Positions 1-11,369 are shown, counted from the first letter of the stretch. The stretch is 64,000 bases of DNA from Rhynchopus euleeides (GCA_963210315.1 OY723317.1:992001-1056000), one strand, 5' to 3'. The notes: generated by a model from the sequence alone, not told the origin. Made by a program: numbers and translations.

Positions 1-334
1 GTCCAGGACCCCAATGGGGATGACGTGGCATTGTTTGACCGAATCGGTTGTGTAAGTGTGTAGCCCCCTCCGCCCTCTGTCCCTCCCCCCAGGGTGGTGT
101 GTGGAGGCGAGAAGCGCAAGCATGCACAGCAAAAAAGTGCGGAGCCCTGCAATCAAGACAACAAGCGATGGGATGGGGCACATGACCTTGCACGGGGGTG
201 GGGGGCAGAAGAAACCAGACACATGATTTGACCAACTGAATCGTGCTAGCTAAACTCCAGAAAGAAGTGTCTTTTTTTCGTTGAACGCAGCCAAATGAAG
301 AGCGTAACCTGTTTTTTGGCGCACAAAGTGCTAG
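1..334. other. Non-coding leftmost stretch
   Basis: No convincing gene. The sequence contains short G-rich and T-rich runs and no long open frame that resembles a protein family. It leads into the duplicated segment that starts at 335. Confidence 0.4.
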
Positions 335-491
335 CACGAACATGATGATGTTGGTCTTCTGGTTATGTCTAGTTTATTAGACTTACCGAGGGTACCCCGA
401 GAGAATGTCACCCTCGGCCTCCGCTTGGGGGGTGACATTCTCACGAACATGATGATGTTGCTCTTCTGCTTATGTCTAATTTATTCGACTT
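335..491. repeat. 50-bp direct repeat flanking a hairpin
   Basis: Two near-identical 50-bp copies (335-384 and 442-491, both beginning CACGAACATGATGATGTTG) flank a 57-bp insert. The insert contains inverted arms GAGAATGTCACCC and GGGTGACATTCTC, which would form a 13-bp stem. The arrangement could be a small hairpin element with a long target duplication, or a local duplication. I cannot assign it to a family. Confidence 0.6.
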
Positions 492-1002
492 AACGTGTAT
501 GCAAGCAGGCTGGGGTTTCGGGCAGAAAAATGGCGAACATTGTCTGGAAACCCCGAAAAACCACCCAGAAATGGCCAGAACCCGGTTTTTGGTCCCATTT
601 TCCATGTAAAAAATCGATATTTTTGGGATTTTTCGCGATTTTCGCCAACTACTCGCCAAGCCAAAAAATCGATTTTTGGCTGGGAAATGCAACAAATCAA
701 CGAATTAGGCCGTTTTAACCCCTTTCGTGCACTTTTTGGTCCCAGAAGGGTTTACGGGGTGTCCATAACGGCCCTTGGCACAAATCCTTTGGACCCAGAC
801 CGCAGCTTCGGGGGTCATTTTTTGGCGCGAATTTTTCGGATTTTCGTCCGGACCGGTACCGCATTTCAGGGGCAAAAATCTGATTTCCGAGGCCCGGGAA
901 TGCTCGCAGTGGCTTCAAATGGCCAAAAACGTTCAATTTACCCCTTCCCCAAAAAAAATTCGAAAAGGGTCCCCCTATAAATCGCCGGATTAGGAAGGTT
1001 TT
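492..1002. other. Intergenic stretch with unrecognised open frames
   Basis: A 161-codon open frame on the plus strand overlaps several open frames on both strands. The translations are low-complexity and resemble no family I know. The stretch is probably repeat-derived non-coding DNA. Confidence 0.35.
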
Positions 1003-1195
1003 TTCCAACATATTTTTATATTTTTGAAAATATTTTTTTATGTTTGGAATATTTTCAACATATTTTTTTATGTTTGGAATATTTTCAAAATATTTCCGAA
1101 ATATAAAAATATTTTCGAAATATTTTCAAAATATTTCCAAAATATAAAAATATTTTGGAAATATTTTCGAAAAATATAAAAATATTTTTTTATGC
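1003..1195. repeat. AT-rich minisatellite
   Basis: About 190 bp made of permuted words such as TTTGGAATATTTTC, ATATTTTTTTATG and AAAATATTTCC. It is a sharp AT-rich island in otherwise GC-rich DNA. Confidence 0.7.
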
Positions 1196-1449
1196 GAAAA
1201 TCAGGGCTGTTCCTAACTGGGGGGCTTGTTCCCCACTTTCAGGATTCTGAACTTTTTTTCTAAGAATTTTTGTAAGGGGAAAAAAGTTTTTTTCTAAGAA
1301 TTTTGTTAGGGGAAATTTTTTCTAAGGTTATTTCGCAGAGGAAAAAAACCTTTTCTAAGTTTTCCCCAGTCGACAGGGCGCGCACAAGGATGGAAGGGAA
1401 GTCTGTCCCACGTACCGTTCGCCTTGCTGGCCAACTGGAGAGCCAGACG

Positions 1450-1500
1450 TTCACTACCGTGGCCTCCGGCGGCTGGGGGGCTCCGCCCCCCAGACCCCCC
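1450..1500. repeat. Dispersed hairpin motif, copy 1
   Basis: A 51-bp sequence beginning TTCACTACCGTGGCCTCCGG and ending in a C run. It contains a perfect 9-bp stem (CTGGGGGGC and GCCCCCCAG) around a TCC loop. The same motif recurs at 1621, 4009 and 54135 with almost no change. Confidence 0.85.
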
Positions 1501-1620
1501 TGTGGCGTACGTCTCGTACTCAAGTCCTTCGAATCCCATCAAGTCGGGGTCCAACCACTCCAGTCGCCTCTGAGGACGCAGCCAACTCGCACAGAATCTG
1601 TACGCCCACACGAACAGATG

Positions 1621-1671
1621 TTCGCTACCGTGGCCTCCGGCGGCTGGGGGGCTCCGCCCCCCAGACCCCCC
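1621..1671. repeat. Dispersed hairpin motif, copy 2
   Basis: Second copy of the motif at 1450, 171 bp further on in the same orientation. It begins TTCGCTACC instead of TTCACTACC; the hairpin itself is unchanged. Confidence 0.85.
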
Positions 1672-2470
1672 ATGTAGCGTGTGCCCGTCCATCTATCTCA
1701 CTTCCCCGAGTACAGTGCAGCGTAGGAGGTCAGCGCCGCATCCATGAAGCGCTTCTTCGAAGCCTGACTGACATCGGACAGGAGGTCGGGCTTCCCCACC
1801 TGGGAGGTACACTTGCCGCGTTCGCGACATGCGTGACACGCGACACGCTACCTGAAACGTGAGTGTGCCTTGCTAACACGGGCATTTCAACGGTCTGCCG
1901 GCGGCCGTTCCCCAAACCAGTAAACCAGCAGTTTTGGAAAATCGGAGAGATCACCCTACTGCGCTGAATATGGTGCGCACCACTGCAAAAATCCCCGGGA
2001 GCTTTTGGGCTTTCAGACCTGAAGGGGCCAGCAGGTGGGTGGCGTCGGGGAGTGGCAGCTTTGTAACTGTCCTCCAGCTGCTGGCATGTCCAGCCCTGCG
2101 AGAGTGCCAAGGTGTATTGAGTCCCTGCGGAGCGCAACCCCCGATGAGAACGAGTGCCAGATGATCCTCATTCATTTCTAGCTGTATCGCGCATGAGGGG
2201 CACTCTCTGCCGCAAGCATCTCTGGGCATCACTCTAGAGCTGTCACATGATGACGCGGAGAGAAATCAGAGAAAAAGTCCCGCCTGACGGGCACGCGCCT
2301 GGAAACTGTGGGGGGGCGAGCAAAAAATCCCTTGTAAAAATTCTTAGAAAAAACCTGGTTCCCCGACTCAAAAAACCTGGAAAAAGGGCTCGTTCCCCGC
2401 CCAGGCCTGGCGAAAATGAAACATATTTTTGGCAAAAATATATGTTTATGAAAAATATGTTTGGGGGCCC
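1672..2470. other. Intergenic stretch without a recognised gene
   Basis: No open frame here resembles a known protein. The 2280-2410 segment has runs like the 1250-1370 segment in opposite orientation (words such as AAATTCTTAGAAAAAA), so part of this stretch may belong to a larger inverted arrangement. Confidence 0.35.
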
Positions 2471-3632
2471 ATGCCTAGGGGGGGTCAAATGCCACCCTTT
2501 TACGTGGACAAACACGATTTTTCAAAAAACCGGCGCAGAGGCCCCAAAGCCCCCGTAAACCCTCCAGACCCCCCCAGATCGGTCCGGAAACCCATCGAAC
2601 CCCACTTTTCCACCATTCCGGGCACCTCAGGTGCCCGAATTGGGGTACCTAAATTTTGTGCCACCGTTTGGTACCGTACAGTGCCACTGTGTGGGAGGTT
2701 GGAAAAGAAAATGCCCCAACACACCACATCTGAGGGTTGCAATGCATGTTGCTTGCCAACCACGTCATCCGGTGGGTGTCAGGCGCTATGTAGGTGGCAT
2801 TAGCCAGGTCTTCGATGTGTTCTGGCTTGTATATATACCTCCCTGCCACCATGCACCGGGAGGCTGCCTGTAGGTACGGAACAGTCCAGATGGTCGTGTG
2901 ATTCCTGTGCAGCAGTGCTCCACAACCGGGATGTGTTGACAACGACTGTTGCAACACGAGCTGTACATTCCGGGAACACATGAAGTGCGCTGTCGTGGTA
3001 CCCATTGTGCCAGAATTGGTAGTTGCTGCGGTCTACTTTGCCTGGCCCAAGAGCACTGGTACTGAACGGTGCAATATGCGTGGCGAGGTGAATACAAGGG
3101 AAGCGCGCAAAGTCAATACAGCTCTCGGATGGCGGGTGGTGGTGCCACTAGTGTGTGACGTTCACTCGAGGATACAACGCATCACAATGAATCAGCAACC
3201 GTGGACCGAGTACAATACGCTCTCTGTGGCTGGTGTGGGGGACAAAGGCAGTGCCTGTGCCGCAGGCAGGGAGGTATATATACAAGCCAGAACACATCGA
3301 AGACCTGGCTAATGCCACCTACATAGCGCCTGACACCCACCGGATGACGTGGTTGGCAAGCAACATGCATTGCAACCCTCAGATGTGGTGTGTTGGGGCA
3401 TTTTCTTTTCCAACCTCCCACACAGTGGCACTGTACGGTACCAAACGGTGGCACAAAATTTAGGTACCCCAATTCGGGCACCTGAGGTGCCCGGAATGGT
3501 GGAAAAGTGGGGTTCGATGGGTTTCCGGACCGATCTGGGGGGGTTTGGAGGGTTTACGGGGGCTTTGGGGCCTCTGCGCCGGTTTTTTGAAAAATCGTGT
3601 TTGTCACCCCCATTTGACCCCCCCTAACCCCC
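2471..3632. mobile_element. Fold-back element with about 360-bp inverted arms
   Basis: The left arm (about 2476-2850) and right arm (about 3265-3627) are near-perfect reverse complements. Both encode the same reading-frame fragment in opposite directions and both end in GGGGGGTCAAATG-like termini. The central 415 bp holds no recognisable transposase, so this is probably a non-autonomous fold-back or MITE-like element. High arm identity suggests recent insertion or arm homogenisation. Confidence 0.8.
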
Positions 3633-3638
3633 CCCCCC

Positions 3639-4194
3639 AGGGCTAAGTTGGCATGATACGCGTTTCAGAGCACATTTTTGGCGGGGGCGATACGTGATAC
3701 GTATCCGATACGGCAACGGCGCTGATACGGCAGACGTGCCCCCGAGCCCCTTTCTCGACACGTATCCGATACGGCGTCCGGATTAGGTGTTCAGTGATCT
3801 CGTGCCTGGCCAGGCAGGTAGGGCAGCTGCCCCACCTATTTAGTTTCAGTCCGAAACCTTGGTAGGCCTGGCCAGCCTGCCCGACCAAGAATATTTCTGA
3901 TCTGCCCCCGCCCCCCTGGGCCCAGGGAGCAGGGCGATTCCGAACTGTTGTCCCAATGGCCCACCGAATTTGGTCAGTGCTTGACTGAAGCCAGCCTGAG
4001 AACATATGTTCACTACCGTGGCCTCCGGCGGCTGGGGGGCTCCGCCCCCCAGACCCCCTGAAAGGCGCTGCTGGCTCCTGGGTACGGGGACCGAAACACT
4101 GACCCCATGCAGTGATACGCGAGACGCGAATCGTGATACGTGATACGTATCTGATACGCGATACGTATCACGTATCACGCCAACTTAGCCCTAG
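3639..4194. mobile_element. TIR element with TGATACG-rich ends
   Basis: Termini AGGGCTAAGTTGGC and GCCAACTTAGCCCT are exact inverted repeats. They are followed internally by multiple TGATACG or CGTATCA words. One copy of the dispersed hairpin motif lies inside (4009-4059). There is no transposase frame. The element abuts C/G runs on both sides and the fold-back element to its left. Confidence 0.7.
4009..4059. repeat. Dispersed hairpin motif, copy 3
   Basis: Same 51-bp motif as at 1450, here inside the TIR element at 3639-4194, so it can travel with or insert into mobile DNA. Confidence 0.85.
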
Positions 4195-4195
4195 G

Positions 4196-4364
4196 GGGGG
4201 TCATAAGCCCGTACAAAACCACATTTTTCAACATACCATCAGAACCGCCCTAATACCTGATCTGACCCGAAAATCCGACCCATACCCCCCCGGAAACCGT
4301 CTGGAGCCCACTTGTGACACCTGATGCGCACTTTTGTGATGATTTTTTGGGGTCCTAAAAAATG
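4196..4364 (+). repeat. Dispersed repeat, forward copy
   Basis: About 165 bp that recurs in reverse complement at 16756-16930. Shared landmarks include GGGGGGTCATAAGCCC, the segment around CATACCATCAGAACCGCCC, and GATGATTTTTTGGGGTCCTA. Here it is interrupted on its right by the TIR element at 4366. Confidence 0.75.
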
Positions 4365-4365
4365 T

Positions 4366-5349
4366 ACCTCAGTTTCGTACCTTGCCTTTGTACCTGAACC
4401 ACTCCCGACCGCAGTATTTCGTTCTTTGCAAGGAAAGGGTATCACTACGCTCACCCAGCACGCCGAGCAACACATGCCGTGTGCCTAGGGCCTCGCAGAG
4501 GTGTCAGATGCTGCTGCAGAGGGGTACCTTGCTCGAAAGACGCTCGCCAAACGGGAGATGTGCGGGGTCCCGGCAGAGAGCGTTGTGGCAGACCTGCGTC
4601 AGAAGAAAACGGCACACGACATCCGTGAGGCGACATTATTTCGGGCGCTCCGTCGGGCTGGGTACATAGGAGAGCGAGTGGGACGTGGTGACGACAGATA
4701 TATGCAGTGGTGCATCAACTGCACGCACGTGCGAAAAGCGGCGTTCCTTGCTGGCCAAGAAAGATGTCACCTGCACTCCTACTCCTCCCACTCCTCCTGC
4801 TCCTACCCCTACACCAACTGATGTGGGCAGTGAGTGATGGCAGCTCCAGAGCAGCAGATGATCTAGGAAGCGATGAGCGGGTCAGCCGGGCAGACTACCC
4901 CAGTCCGTACCGGAAGTACGAAGCGTTGCGGGCCCGCCACCACCGCCTCCAGGAGAGGACCCGAGGATTAAGAGTAGGGTTGTACAACGCCAGGGGAGAG
5001 TATTCCCCTGGCGTTGAGACATCCCTGACGATCTTGCGGTCGCACTGTGGGGGTTGAGTCGGCAGGCAGATGCCTATCCAATGACTTTGTTGAGTCCTCA
5101 CATGGTACACTCTCATACGTGCTGTTGAGACTGCGTGGTGTACTACACCCAGAAGGTGGCTGAACTCATTCAGCTGGCGCAACAACACAACATTCCCACC
5201 AATCAGGTACAAGAAAGACCTTGCCGAGGCACTGGGGAGGCAACATCGTGCCACCTGAGCCGGAACCACCGCAGAAAAGGCAAAGAACGAAATATTGCGG
5301 TCGGGAGTGGTTCAGGTACAAAGGCAAGGTACGAAACTGAGGTACATTT
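4366..5349 (+). mobile_element. DNA transposon remnant with about 65-bp TIRs
   Basis: The left end (AATGTACCTCAGTTTCGTAC, about 4366-4431) is repeated as the reverse complement at about 5281-5349. The roughly 0.98-kb element carries a short open frame on the plus strand that looks helix-turn-helix-like. It sits between two other dispersed repeats, which indicates nested insertion. No clear target duplication was established. Confidence 0.75.
4501..4821 (+). pseudogene. Putative transposase N-terminal fragment
   Basis: A 106-codon frame inside the TIR element. The stretch around DLRQKKTAHDIREATLFRAL followed by RRAGYIGERVGRG resembles the second helix-turn-helix of Tc1/mariner-type transposases, which is an inference from pattern only. 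No DDE/D catalytic region is visible downstream before the right terminal repeat, so the gene is at best a truncated remnant. The start codon is unsupported. Confidence 0.3.
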
Positions 5350-5940
5350 TATTATCGAGGGTCAACTCCAGCTTGTTGATGTTTCGGATCTCTCTATCCT
5401 CAACATCCTTTACCACACACGTAAGGTTGTTCCAACATATTGATAGACATCTTTCGGTATGCACATCCATCAAGATAATACATACCGTATACGTAAATAT
5501 TATGGAACGTAAATATTATGGAACGGGCCCATTTTTGGCCGGTCCGTTCCATAATATTTACAGGGCCAGTTGGGGACTCGGTGGTGAGGACGGCTTGCGT
5601 CAGGAATCGCGCGAAAAGTGCACGAGTAGGTCCCGTCAGGGACTCTGTATGCCGTCCGATCACCTGGTCCAAGTCCCCGAGTCGCAGAAAGCCCTGTAAA
5701 TATTGTGGAACGAAAAAAATCTGGAACGCCAACCCACCAGCGTTCCAAAATATTTACGTTCCATAATATTTACGTTCCAAAATATTTACGTATACGGTAT
5801 ATGCATTGGTATGCACCTGATACCTCGTCTGCGATGGGACATATCGAGAAGCCAGGCGGTCCGTGGATTGTCATTAGTTGCCGCCTGGCTCGATCGATAT
5901 TGAGGACATACAGGTGGCCCATAGAGAAGACTTGTTATCC
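5348..5940. repeat. Duplicated segment, copy 1 (occupied by a MITE)
   Basis: This segment matches 6503-6785 closely on both sides of an inserted 313-bp MITE. The match covers TTATTATCGAGGGTCAACTC through CAAGATAATACATA, then TATGCATTGGTATGCACC through AGAAGACTTGT. The two copies diverge after about 5935 and 6780. Confidence 0.85.
5485..5797. mobile_element. TA-targeting MITE (CCGTATACG family), copy 1
   Basis: 313 bp with inverted termini CCGTATACGTAAATATT and subterminal repeats of GTAAATATTATGGAAC. It is flanked by TA on both sides (5483-5484 and 5798-5799). The unoccupied version of the same site exists at about 6635 and reads AATACATATATGCATTGG, which proves the element boundaries and the TA duplication. 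No coding capacity. Related copies occur at 49573 and 50279. Confidence 0.92.
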
Positions 5941-6355
5941 CGGGGGAGGGTGGTGGGATAACCCGTAGATGCAGTCTTCTCGCAACGCTTTGTTGTTCAT
6001 TTTGACCCCGAAAGGTCATGTACCACGGATCACTACACATGTGAATTATTTCCATCTGTGATTTTCATCATGCTATTGGAAAGGACACATCGCCCGAATT
6101 TGCGAAACGTCAAAGTGAAGCAAGCAAAGCCCCTTCCTTCCGTCATCATAGGTGGGCGGTCAAAAGCCTATTTTTTTTAAAGGTTTGGAGTGTGATGTCA
6201 CGATGCGCAGCACTCCGAGAGCTGCCGATCTTTGTTTGTTTGGAATACGCTAGTCTCCTGTATCAGATGTAGGTGTTGCAGAAGGGAACAGATCCATCAT
6301 GGGAGGAACGAAGTGTCGGTGAGTTCACAGGATCCTGCAGGGCGGGTGGGAGGTC
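5941..6355. other. Intergenic stretch between duplicated segments
   Basis: No recognisable gene. A small inverted pair, AGAAGACT and AGTCTTCT, brackets 5930-5980. The rest shows no structure I can name. Confidence 0.35.
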
Positions 6356-6504
6356 GAAAAACTATTTGGTTCTGTACCGAGGTACGTTGATCGAACCAAA
6401 TGCGGGTTCTCCAACCCGGTCGTGGAGGTTGACTAGCCGATAATAAAAGAACCTTCAATTCCGGCTTTCCCTCAAAATGTGGGTGCCTGCATTGAAAGTT
6501 ACCT
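6356..6504 (+). repeat. Dispersed 150-bp repeat, copy 1
   Basis: Nearly identical to 16604-16754, from GAAAAACTATTTGGTTCTG to GCATTGAAAGTTACCTTT. It contains an internal inverted pair around the GGTTCTGTACCGAGGTACGT region. The two copies then join different sequences, marking a junction point. Confidence 0.85.
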
Positions 6505-6785
6505 TTATTATCGAGGGTCAACTCCAGCTTGTTGATGTTTCGGATCTCTCTATCCTCAACATCCTTTACCACACACGTAAGGTTGTTCCAACATATTGAT
6601 AGACATCTTTCGGTATGCACATCCATCAAGATAATACATATATGCATTGGTATGCACCTGATACCTCGTCTGCGATGGGACATATCGAGAAGCCAGGCGG
6701 TCCGTGGATTGTCATTAGTTGCCGCCTGGCTCGATCGATATTGAGGACATACAGGTGGCCCATAGAGAAGACTTGTCATCCCTTC
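6503..6785. repeat. Duplicated segment, copy 2 (empty MITE site)
   Basis: The unoccupied counterpart of 5348-5940. It carries an intact TA target at about 6635 where the other copy has the MITE. Confidence 0.85.
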
Positions 6786-8089
6786 GCTGCTCTCTATGGG
6801 CGACCTGATCCCATCGCAGTCTCGCTCATACAAGGGAGTAGCGCAGTAGTCATCAGGTGTTGTCAGGGTCGGGATCTGGCCTTGAGACATCCGATCTCCA
6901 GCAGACGTAGTCGGCGGTTGTAGTCCAGACCCATGTGTCTCAACGCAGGATGCAGGAGTAGTAGATACCATCCTGCGCTGTGATATCGCACCGATCGCGT
7001 GGGTCACATTGTCGGTCTGCGCAGGCTGAGCAGGCTTAGTGGATAGAGTCGTCGTCTGGACGGGCTCGTCGACATTCGACGTAAACAGGGATTATGTTAG
7101 TCTGACGGTCATACCACGTAGGGTCGATCTGAGAGGTCCGTTCGCCCAGGTGACCGCGTGATTCATGCACCGTTGTCCAGGCCCCGCGCAGTCGTCTCAG
7201 AGAGCAGGAAGCGTCCAGCGACGAACTGTCAATCGCAGACAACTTCGCCAGTTCGCACCAGGTATGGGTGCGATGTTTTCATCAGCTTCTGATCATCATG
7301 ATGTAGTGGCGGTAATTCGTACTGTATCGCTACTCGGCTTCTTGCGCCTGGGCCTTCGCAGACAGCAGGGCGCGTACGGATGGCGGAGTTCACACCGGAC
7401 GCAGGGTTGACGAAGGCCACCATGGAGGCATCTCCAATGATTTTCACTTCATAGCCTATGCAGGCCTGCATGAGACAGCGGATCGTGTGGGTAGACATGG
7501 TACGCTTCACGCCTCTCATATCGGCGTTGCGGAGCGCACATCGGTGAATACACTCGTCACATCACCCAGCTTTGTATCGGGGGCCACGACGCGGGCAGAT
7601 TCGGCGTGAACGCAGGCATCAGCAGCTGTTTTGCGAGGTCCCTCTTAAGCTGAATGTGTTTGACACGGTGACGAAGGGGTCAACACACGTAGGTCCGTTT
7701 CAAGTCCTTCGAGACAAGGCCCCCGGGTGCTGCGATGCGGAGTATCTGCTCGTCTGTTGCTATCCTTATCACCTCCGTGCACCTGAGGGTTCCTTGCAGA
7801 AGCTCGGTATACAGCGGATCCAAATTGCTGCGCAGTGGCTTGGTGTCGAGCATGTCGCTAGGCCTGCCATGCCTCTCCCGGCGGGTGCTTCCTTACTCAT
7901 GTGCCGGGTTGACCTGTTCGCTGTCGTCCGCAGCTTCGGGCTTGTCGTGGCCGAGAGTGCACTGCTGGTCGCCGCTGGCTCATTGTGGTGGGAGTATCTA
8001 GTGCAGCGGGTGCACTGGCTCAAACCATCAGCGCGAGGATCCGATGTTACACACACAACTGGGGGGGGGGGGGGGGGGCGTTCATCTCC
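6786..8089. other. Stretch without a recognised gene, left of the gap
   Basis: Several open frames of 60-250 codons exist on both strands. None carries a motif I recognise, and the translations look like chance frames in GC-rich repeats. The stretch ends in an 18-base G run (8061-8078) just before the gap, a likely cause of assembly failure. Confidence 0.35.
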
Positions 8090-8118
8090 ATGCCCGATCG
8101 GGATGAGACATTTGCCGG
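8090..8118 (+). repeat. 29-bp direct repeat, left copy
   Basis: Begins ATGCCCGATCGGGATGAGAC and ends exactly at the N run. The same 29 bases recur at 11700-11728. It may be a longer repeat truncated by the gap, or an overlap left by scaffolding. Confidence 0.8.
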
Positions 8119-8318
8119 NNNNNNNNNNNNNNNNNNNNNNNNNNNNNNNNNNNNNNNNNNNNNNNNNNNNNNNNNNNNNNNNNNNNNNNNNNNNNNNNNN
8201 NNNNNNNNNNNNNNNNNNNNNNNNNNNNNNNNNNNNNNNNNNNNNNNNNNNNNNNNNNNNNNNNNNNNNNNNNNNNNNNNNNNNNNNNNNNNNNNNNNNN
8301 NNNNNNNNNNNNNNNNNN
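8119..8318. other. Assembly gap (200 N)
   Basis: Exactly 200 undefined bases. The hAT-like reading frame is open right up to the right edge, so its 5' end lies within or beyond the gap. Confidence 0.99.
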
Positions 8319-10908
8319 AAAGAGAGCGGCTGACTCCGATGAGGATTCTATTACTGCGGAGCTGTCACAGGCACAAACTGTTGCCGTAGATGCTGCAGCC
8401 CTGTTGCTGCAGAAAAAGGCGAAGTCGTTTCTGGTGGACCTGGCGAAGGCGGAGGGGGTGGAGGCGGCCGGCACGAAGCCCCAGCTGGCCACAGCCATTG
8501 CCAAGGCCCGCATCCTGGCTGGCGAAAGAGGCACGGAGGAGGAGGAAAAGCCCAAAAAGAAGCGGGGCAAGAAGGCGGGGGCGAAGACTGCTGCCAGGAG
8601 GCAGCTCGCGCAGGACCTGGGGGCCCTGGCAGATCCCCCGGCGGAGGACGTTGGTGACGACGCGCCGGCCGCACCCCCTGCTGACCCCCCACCTGCCCCC
8701 TCCCAGAGGAAGGTACTGGGCGATGCTCTCCGCAGGGAGATGAAGAAGCACACCGACTGTGTCTGCGTGAAGGTCGGCGACATCAAATCACACTACAGGA
8801 ATTCCAAGCAGCTGACGAGCGTTTACGCAGCGGCTCAGGAGGTCCCCTCCTGCGATATCTGCGAGGTGTTGTGGATGCCCCATGTCCAGGCAGGCGACCT
8901 GGGGGACCACTTCACCGGCAGCAAGCACGTGGGGAAGAAATCAAGGCAGAAGAAGGGGGAAGAGGGGCAGGTCACAATTGTGACTGCATTTGAAGCGAGT
9001 GAAACCGCTCTGCATGACAAAATCGCGAAAGGGGTGCTCTACACGGGGATCACAGCGGGCGCGATGCAGGGTGTACTCTCCTGCCTCGCAGGCACACGCA
9101 TCCCCAAGGACCCCCCGAAGGTTGCTCCGCTGGTGAAGAAGCTGGGCGACGAGCTGACGAAGGACAGCGAGAAGGTCATCACGGCCAAGCTGAAGGGGGG
9201 GAGGTACTGCATGTCGCATGACAACAGTGGGATTGGCGACACGAAGGCGACGGCCATCATCCTCAGCGCTGTAGGATTCGCCGCATCGCTGATCTTCATA
9301 CGTCCGGAGGAGCGGAGGGGGAGCCAGACCGGGGTCGAGCTGTCGCAGGACATCAAGCGCGAGCTGACGCGCCTCAGCTTGCCCCCCCCCTTCCTCATCA
9401 GATCCGACAAGGGCGGGTCCAACGCAGCTGCAAGCCGTGAACTCGCCGAAGCATTCGGTGTCCCCTTCGTGTCGTGCGTCCCACACTTGGTGAACAACTG
9501 TGGCGACGTCTGCGAGACCTGGATGCTGGCCAACCTGGAGAAGAAGTTCCCGGGGTGTGCCGCCTTCGAGGTGTCCCGCCTACTCAACAACTTGCTGGGC
9601 GGGGATGAGAACAAGTATCGGCACAGACGGTGGGTCGAAGTGCAGATGGAGTGTCTCTCCGGAGTTGCTGTGTCATCGCTGGAGACCATCCTCGGGGAAG
9701 TCGAAGAACTCAGGGAGGACTGCACGCCGCAGGAGGAAGCCGATCTCTTCGAATCGTGCGCCGGGAAGATCCGTGCAGCCCTCCGCCAGCCGAACGAGGC
9801 AGTCTCCACCGCTACCACCCTCAAGGATATCCTTCCAGCAGCGCATGCTGTTCTCGACGCTGCAAAAAAGAACAACACAAAGGAGAAGGTGCCGGCTGTG
9901 AAGTGCCCCCTCCCAGGTGATACTCGGTACTCGTCTCGCATCGAAGTGTACACCCACGTGCGCCAGCGCATGAAGGCGCTGTTCGTGTTCGTGAGCACCG
10001 AGCTCCAACAGGGCAGTACGACACCCAGCATGGGGAAGCTGGGCCAGCTGCTCAAGGATCTGGGGGTCACACGGCTGGAGAAGGAGTTGCTGGAGATGGA
10101 GCGGGCAAATTCGCCGATCATGGAGCTGCTGGCTTCCTACACCACCCCCTCGAAGAAGTCGCACAGCCACTCTGTTTGGGGTGACATGGAGGGGAAGATT
10201 CAGGACCTTGACAACATCGCGTACGCCAAGACGGAAAAAGAGAAAGAATTTCTCGAGCGGGAAAAGAAGTCCCTGGAAGACCTGCTGGATGCCAAGTCCC
10301 CAGTCGCAGCTGTCCTCTCAGAGGAGCTGAAGGTGCGGTGGTGGGGGAACAAGTCGGAGGGGTCGTACTACTACTGGAAGGCGATGAGACACGTGAACCC
10401 ACGTGCTGTCAAGATCATGGGGAACACTGACAACCTGATGTCCTTCCAGGATATCACTGCCTGGATTCCGGCGTTCCGTGAAGTCGAGGAGGCGGCGTGG
10501 GTAGAGTATGTGGATCACTCCAAGAAGGAGGGCATGAAGGGCGATGTGGACTCCTTCTGGCTGAACTACGGGGAGTGCGCGCTGCGTACTCTGTGCCTTG
10601 ATCTGCTGGCGGTGACTGCATCGACTCTGGGGTGTGACAGCGTGTTTTCTATCGCGCGCCGTGTGCTCCCCCCGTCCCGCATGGCAGCGCACGCATCAAC
10701 TCGGGCCCGAATCCTCTTCCATGCCTGCAACCAGGACCTACCCAACCAGTTCGACCGGACCCTGCGGAAGGGCTATCCTGCTGCGACTGGGCCGAAAGTC
10801 GTCGAGTGGGAGGACGACATTCTCCAGCCCACCACCATCCCGAAGAATGTGCTGGCTTCTTTCGAAGAGGCAGTCTCTGCCATCAATGCACACGCGTACA
10901 CCGCGTGA
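8319..10908 (+). CDS. hAT-family transposase, 5' end lost in gap
   Basis: The frame is open from the gap to a stop at 10908, giving about 860 visible residues. An acidic/basic N-terminal part (KPKKKRGKK region) precedes a zinc-finger-like motif, CDIC about 15 residues before HFTGSKH, as expected for the DNA-binding finger of hAT transposases. Core blocks follow: SHDNSGIGDTKATAI, IRSDKGGSNAA and CVPHLVNNC (the Cys-x2-His block). The C-terminal dimerisation block is recognisable around GCDSVFSIARRVLPPSRMAA and FHACNQDLP. These patterns are typical of hAT elements; the catalytic acidic residues were not assigned with certainty. The frame is uninterrupted, so the copy may be young. It is the only long plus-strand gene in the window. 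Confidence 0.82.
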
Positions 10909-11350
10909 GATGATCCGCTGAGCGGCAAAACTCCAACCTGTATTCTGCTGCCGCTCTGTGACTCAAGCGTACTTTTGCAGTGTGGCATTTCTCTCACACT
11001 ATGTTGCCACTTGCTGCCACGCAAATAAGAGTCCTCGTGGGGGATGTGAGTGTTGGAGTCAACTGAGTGTGTGGTGGGGGGGGGGGGGGGCACGAACGTG
11101 CGTGTGGTGGGGGCGCGGGGGGCGGGTGTGTGCAGGAACCTGCTGGGTTCACCCGCTGTCAACGTAATATTGCTGAAGATCGAACTAAGGTCTTAACCTC
11201 TGAGTGTAAGACCTTAAAGAGGTTACACTAAGAGGTTTAAGACCTTAATTAAGGGGATTCAGATGTTGGGCTTTTTTGGGCCGTTTATGGACTAAGGTCT
11301 TAATCTAAGAGGAGGAGGAGGTAGATTTGGCGAAAAAAATTCCTCTCTTA
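10909..11350. mobile_element. Probable hAT 3' subterminal region
   Basis: Downstream of the transposase, 11180-11310 contains four or more copies of a word close to TAAGGTCTTAA or AAGACCTTAA in both orientations. Subterminal repeats of this kind are known in hAT elements, where the transposase binds them. A G run lies at about 11076-11090. The terminal inverted repeat itself could not be fixed because the other end is missing. Confidence 0.5.
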
Positions 11351-11369
11351 TTAAGATCTGAATACATCC

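Noticed and set aside
6297-7007. 236-codon minus-strand frame
   Set aside because: It spans the junction of two dispersed repeats and a duplicated segment, so its length is accidental.
7572-8333. 253-codon plus-strand frame running into the gap
   Set aside because: About a quarter of it is undefined N bases and a G run; the rest has no recognisable motif or codon pattern.
9039-10121. 360-codon minus-strand frame
   Set aside because: It is antisense to the hAT transposase, which carries clear motifs on the plus strand.
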